A DNA stretch of 64,000 nucleotides, from positions 161,264 to 225,263 of the forward strand of contig JAEXYA010000060.1 of NCBI GenBank assembly GCA_023451825.1, given 5' to 3'. This document shows, piece by piece, positions 62,951-64,000 of this stretch. Made by a program: the position numbers and the translations under genes. The notes beneath the pieces are model-generated. The model did not search any database. It worked only from the letters and a program-made list of their open reading frames with translations, and was not told the DNA's origin. Numbering within the stretch: position 1 is the stretch's first letter; the number at the start of each line of letters is the position of its first letter. Source of the stretch: Pseudomonadota bacterium. GTDB taxonomy: Bacteria; Pseudomonadota; Alphaproteobacteria; Rhizobiales; Xanthobacteraceae.

Positions 62951-63949
62951 GTGCGAAATCATTTGCGTGGGCTGAGCCGCCGTCAATTCGTTGCTGCTGG
63001 CGCGGGCGCGGCCGCATTGCTCGGCGCGCCGTCATTGCTACGGGCCAATAGCTGGCCGACAAAACCCATCAAGATTCTCGCGGGCTCCGCCGCCGGCGGT
63101 CAGACCGATCAGTTCTCGCGCGTCTATGGCGAATATCTGCAGCGCGAGCTTGGCCAGACCGTCGTGATCGAGAACAAGGCAGGCGCAGGCGGCGCCGTCG
63201 CGGCACTGGAGCTGAAGCGCTCGGATCCCGACGGCCACACGCTGATGATCTGCAACACCACCGCCTATATGCTCAATCCCGTTCTCATCAAGGACATCAA
63301 ATACAATATCCCGCAGGACTTCACCTGGGTGTCGGTGATGCCGGGCGGCAGCCTGCCGCTGGTGGTGAGCGAGAAGATCGGCGCCAAGACGCTGCAGGAT
63401 TTCATCGCCTATGCGAAGAAGACCGAGAAGGTGAATGTCGGCACTTATGCCGCCGGCTCCTTCGCGCATATGGTGATCGTCGAACTCAACAAGCAGTACG
63501 GCCTGAAGATGGAGGCCGTGCATTATCGCGGCGAGGCGCCCATGTGGAGCGATCTCGCCGGCGGCTCCATCGATGCCGGCATCGGCAGCTATGCCGCGGC
63601 ACTGCCCGTTCTGCAGACCGGCAAGGGGAATCCCGTCGCCGTGTCCCGTCGGCGCATCGCGGCGCTGCCGGATATCGCGACCTTCAAGGAACAGGGCGCC
63701 ACATCACGCGCGCATTCGCTGCTGACGTTTCAGGGCTGCATGGCGCCGGCGAAAACGCTGCCGGAGATCGTGGCCAAGCTCAATGCGCTGTTCGTGGCCG
63801 CCAGCAAGAGCGATCGTGTGCGCGACTTGCTCAAGAGCCAGGGCGTCGATGAAGGCGCGATGACGCTGGAGGCCAGCAACGCGCTCTACAAGGACGAAGC
63901 ACCGGTCTGGGCGGAGATCGCCGCATCGCTGGGGCCGCAAGCGCAGTAG
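62951..63949 (+). CDS. TctC-type tripartite transporter binding protein (Bug family), Tat-exported
   Basis: I place the start at the GTG at 62951, six bases after GGGAGG; the ATG at 62945 abuts the site. The protein is 332 residues. LSRRQFVAAGAGAAALLG is a twin-arginine signal. The mature Bug fold has WPTKPIKILAGSAAGGQTD, LGQTVVIENKAGAGGAVA and DPDGHTLMICNT. It collects a carboxylate, perhaps the pathway substrate. No TctA/TctB membrane genes are in view. Confidence 0.92.
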   Translation: MRNHLRGLSRRQFVAAGAGAAALLGAPSLLRANSWPTKPIKILAGSAAGGQTDQFSRVYGEYLQRELGQTVVIENKAGAGGAVAALELKRSDPDGHTLMICNTTAYMLNPVLIKDIKYNIPQDFTWVSVMPGGSLPLVVSEKIGAKTLQDFIAYAKKTEKVNVGTYAAGSFAHMVIVELNKQYGLKMEAVHYRGEAPMWSDLAGGSIDAGIGSYAAALPVLQTGKGNPVAVSRRRIAALPDIATFKEQGATSRAHSLLTFQGCMAPAKTLPEIVAKLNALFVAASKSDRVRDLLKSQGVDEGAMTLEASNALYKDEAPVWAEIAASLGPQAQ

Positions 63950-63954
63950 CACTT

Positions 63955-64000
63955 GTAGGGTGGGGCAAGCCCCCCCGGGCCCCCACAACCCCCCCGGGCC
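63955..64000. other. C/G homopolymer-like end, probable contig-end artefact
   Basis: TGTAGGGTGGGGCAAGC starts like a family-4 repeat, but then only C, G and a few A follow (CCCCCCCGGGCCCCCACAAC and so on). Such a simple string is unlike anything else in the window. Confidence 0.65.

Overview
The window looks like chromosome from an alphaproteobacterium of the Bradyrhizobium / Rhodopseudomonas / Afipia / Tardiphaga group (Nitrobacteraceae). The evidence is high G+C, a direct-repeat LexA box in front of recA, many aromatic and fatty-acid catabolism genes, periplasmic-binding-protein transporters, and dense palindromic intergenic repeats of the kind common in that family. I see no rRNA, tRNA, insertion sequence, prophage or CRISPR array.

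Left part (1-12.3 kb) is housekeeping and small-protein territory. It opens with a truncated gene running off the left edge that joins an alpha/beta-hydrolase domain to a caspase-like domain. A SET-domain protein with a histone-H1-like lysine tail follows, then a divergent XRE/MmyB regulator and membrane-protein pair with shared palindromes. Next come a DsbA-family oxidoreductase, a GNAT protein, a secreted caspase-family protein flanked by two small secreted paralogues with a DPWG motif, PilZ, HdeA/B and YnfA proteins, and recA with its LexA site and terminator.

12.3-18 kb is a complete oligopeptide/dipeptide-type ABC transporter operon. 18-27 kb holds two alpha/beta hydrolases and a set of acyl-CoA genes (two CoA ligases, a dienoyl-CoA-reductase-like SDR, a crotonase) plus a DUF1932 dehydrogenase. 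A frameshifted methyltransferase and ppc follow, then an SMP-30 lactonase-like protein and an MFS carrier. 34-40.7 kb carries an SDR, a thiolase/DUF35 pair, a two-gene AtuA/DUF1446 unit, an amidase and a DUF2848 protein. 41-42.3 kb pairs a 2OG-Fe(II) oxygenase with alkB.

42.4-57 kb is an aromatic-acid catabolic region. Homoprotocatechuate meta-cleavage genes (hpaF, hpaE, an extradiol dioxygenase of the VOC type, an FAH-family hydrolase and a TPP enzyme) run leftward from a shared intergenic region. An HpaR-like MarR regulator, a branched-chain-type ABC transporter with fused permease-ATPase, an Ldh-family dehydrogenase and an HpaI-type aldolase run rightward. 57-64 kb holds a NitT/TauT-type ABC transporter with its own MarR gene. 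Divergent from it are a NicC-like flavin monooxygenase, a PuuE-like deacetylase-fold hydrolase and a TctC-type binding protein. This suggests uptake and breakdown of a ring compound, possibly an N-heterocycle.

At least five families of palindromic repeats (about 18 copies) fill the gaps, many of them inside operons; two supply the stop codon of the neighbouring gene. The last ~45 bases are a C/G homopolymer-like string that looks like a contig-end artefact.
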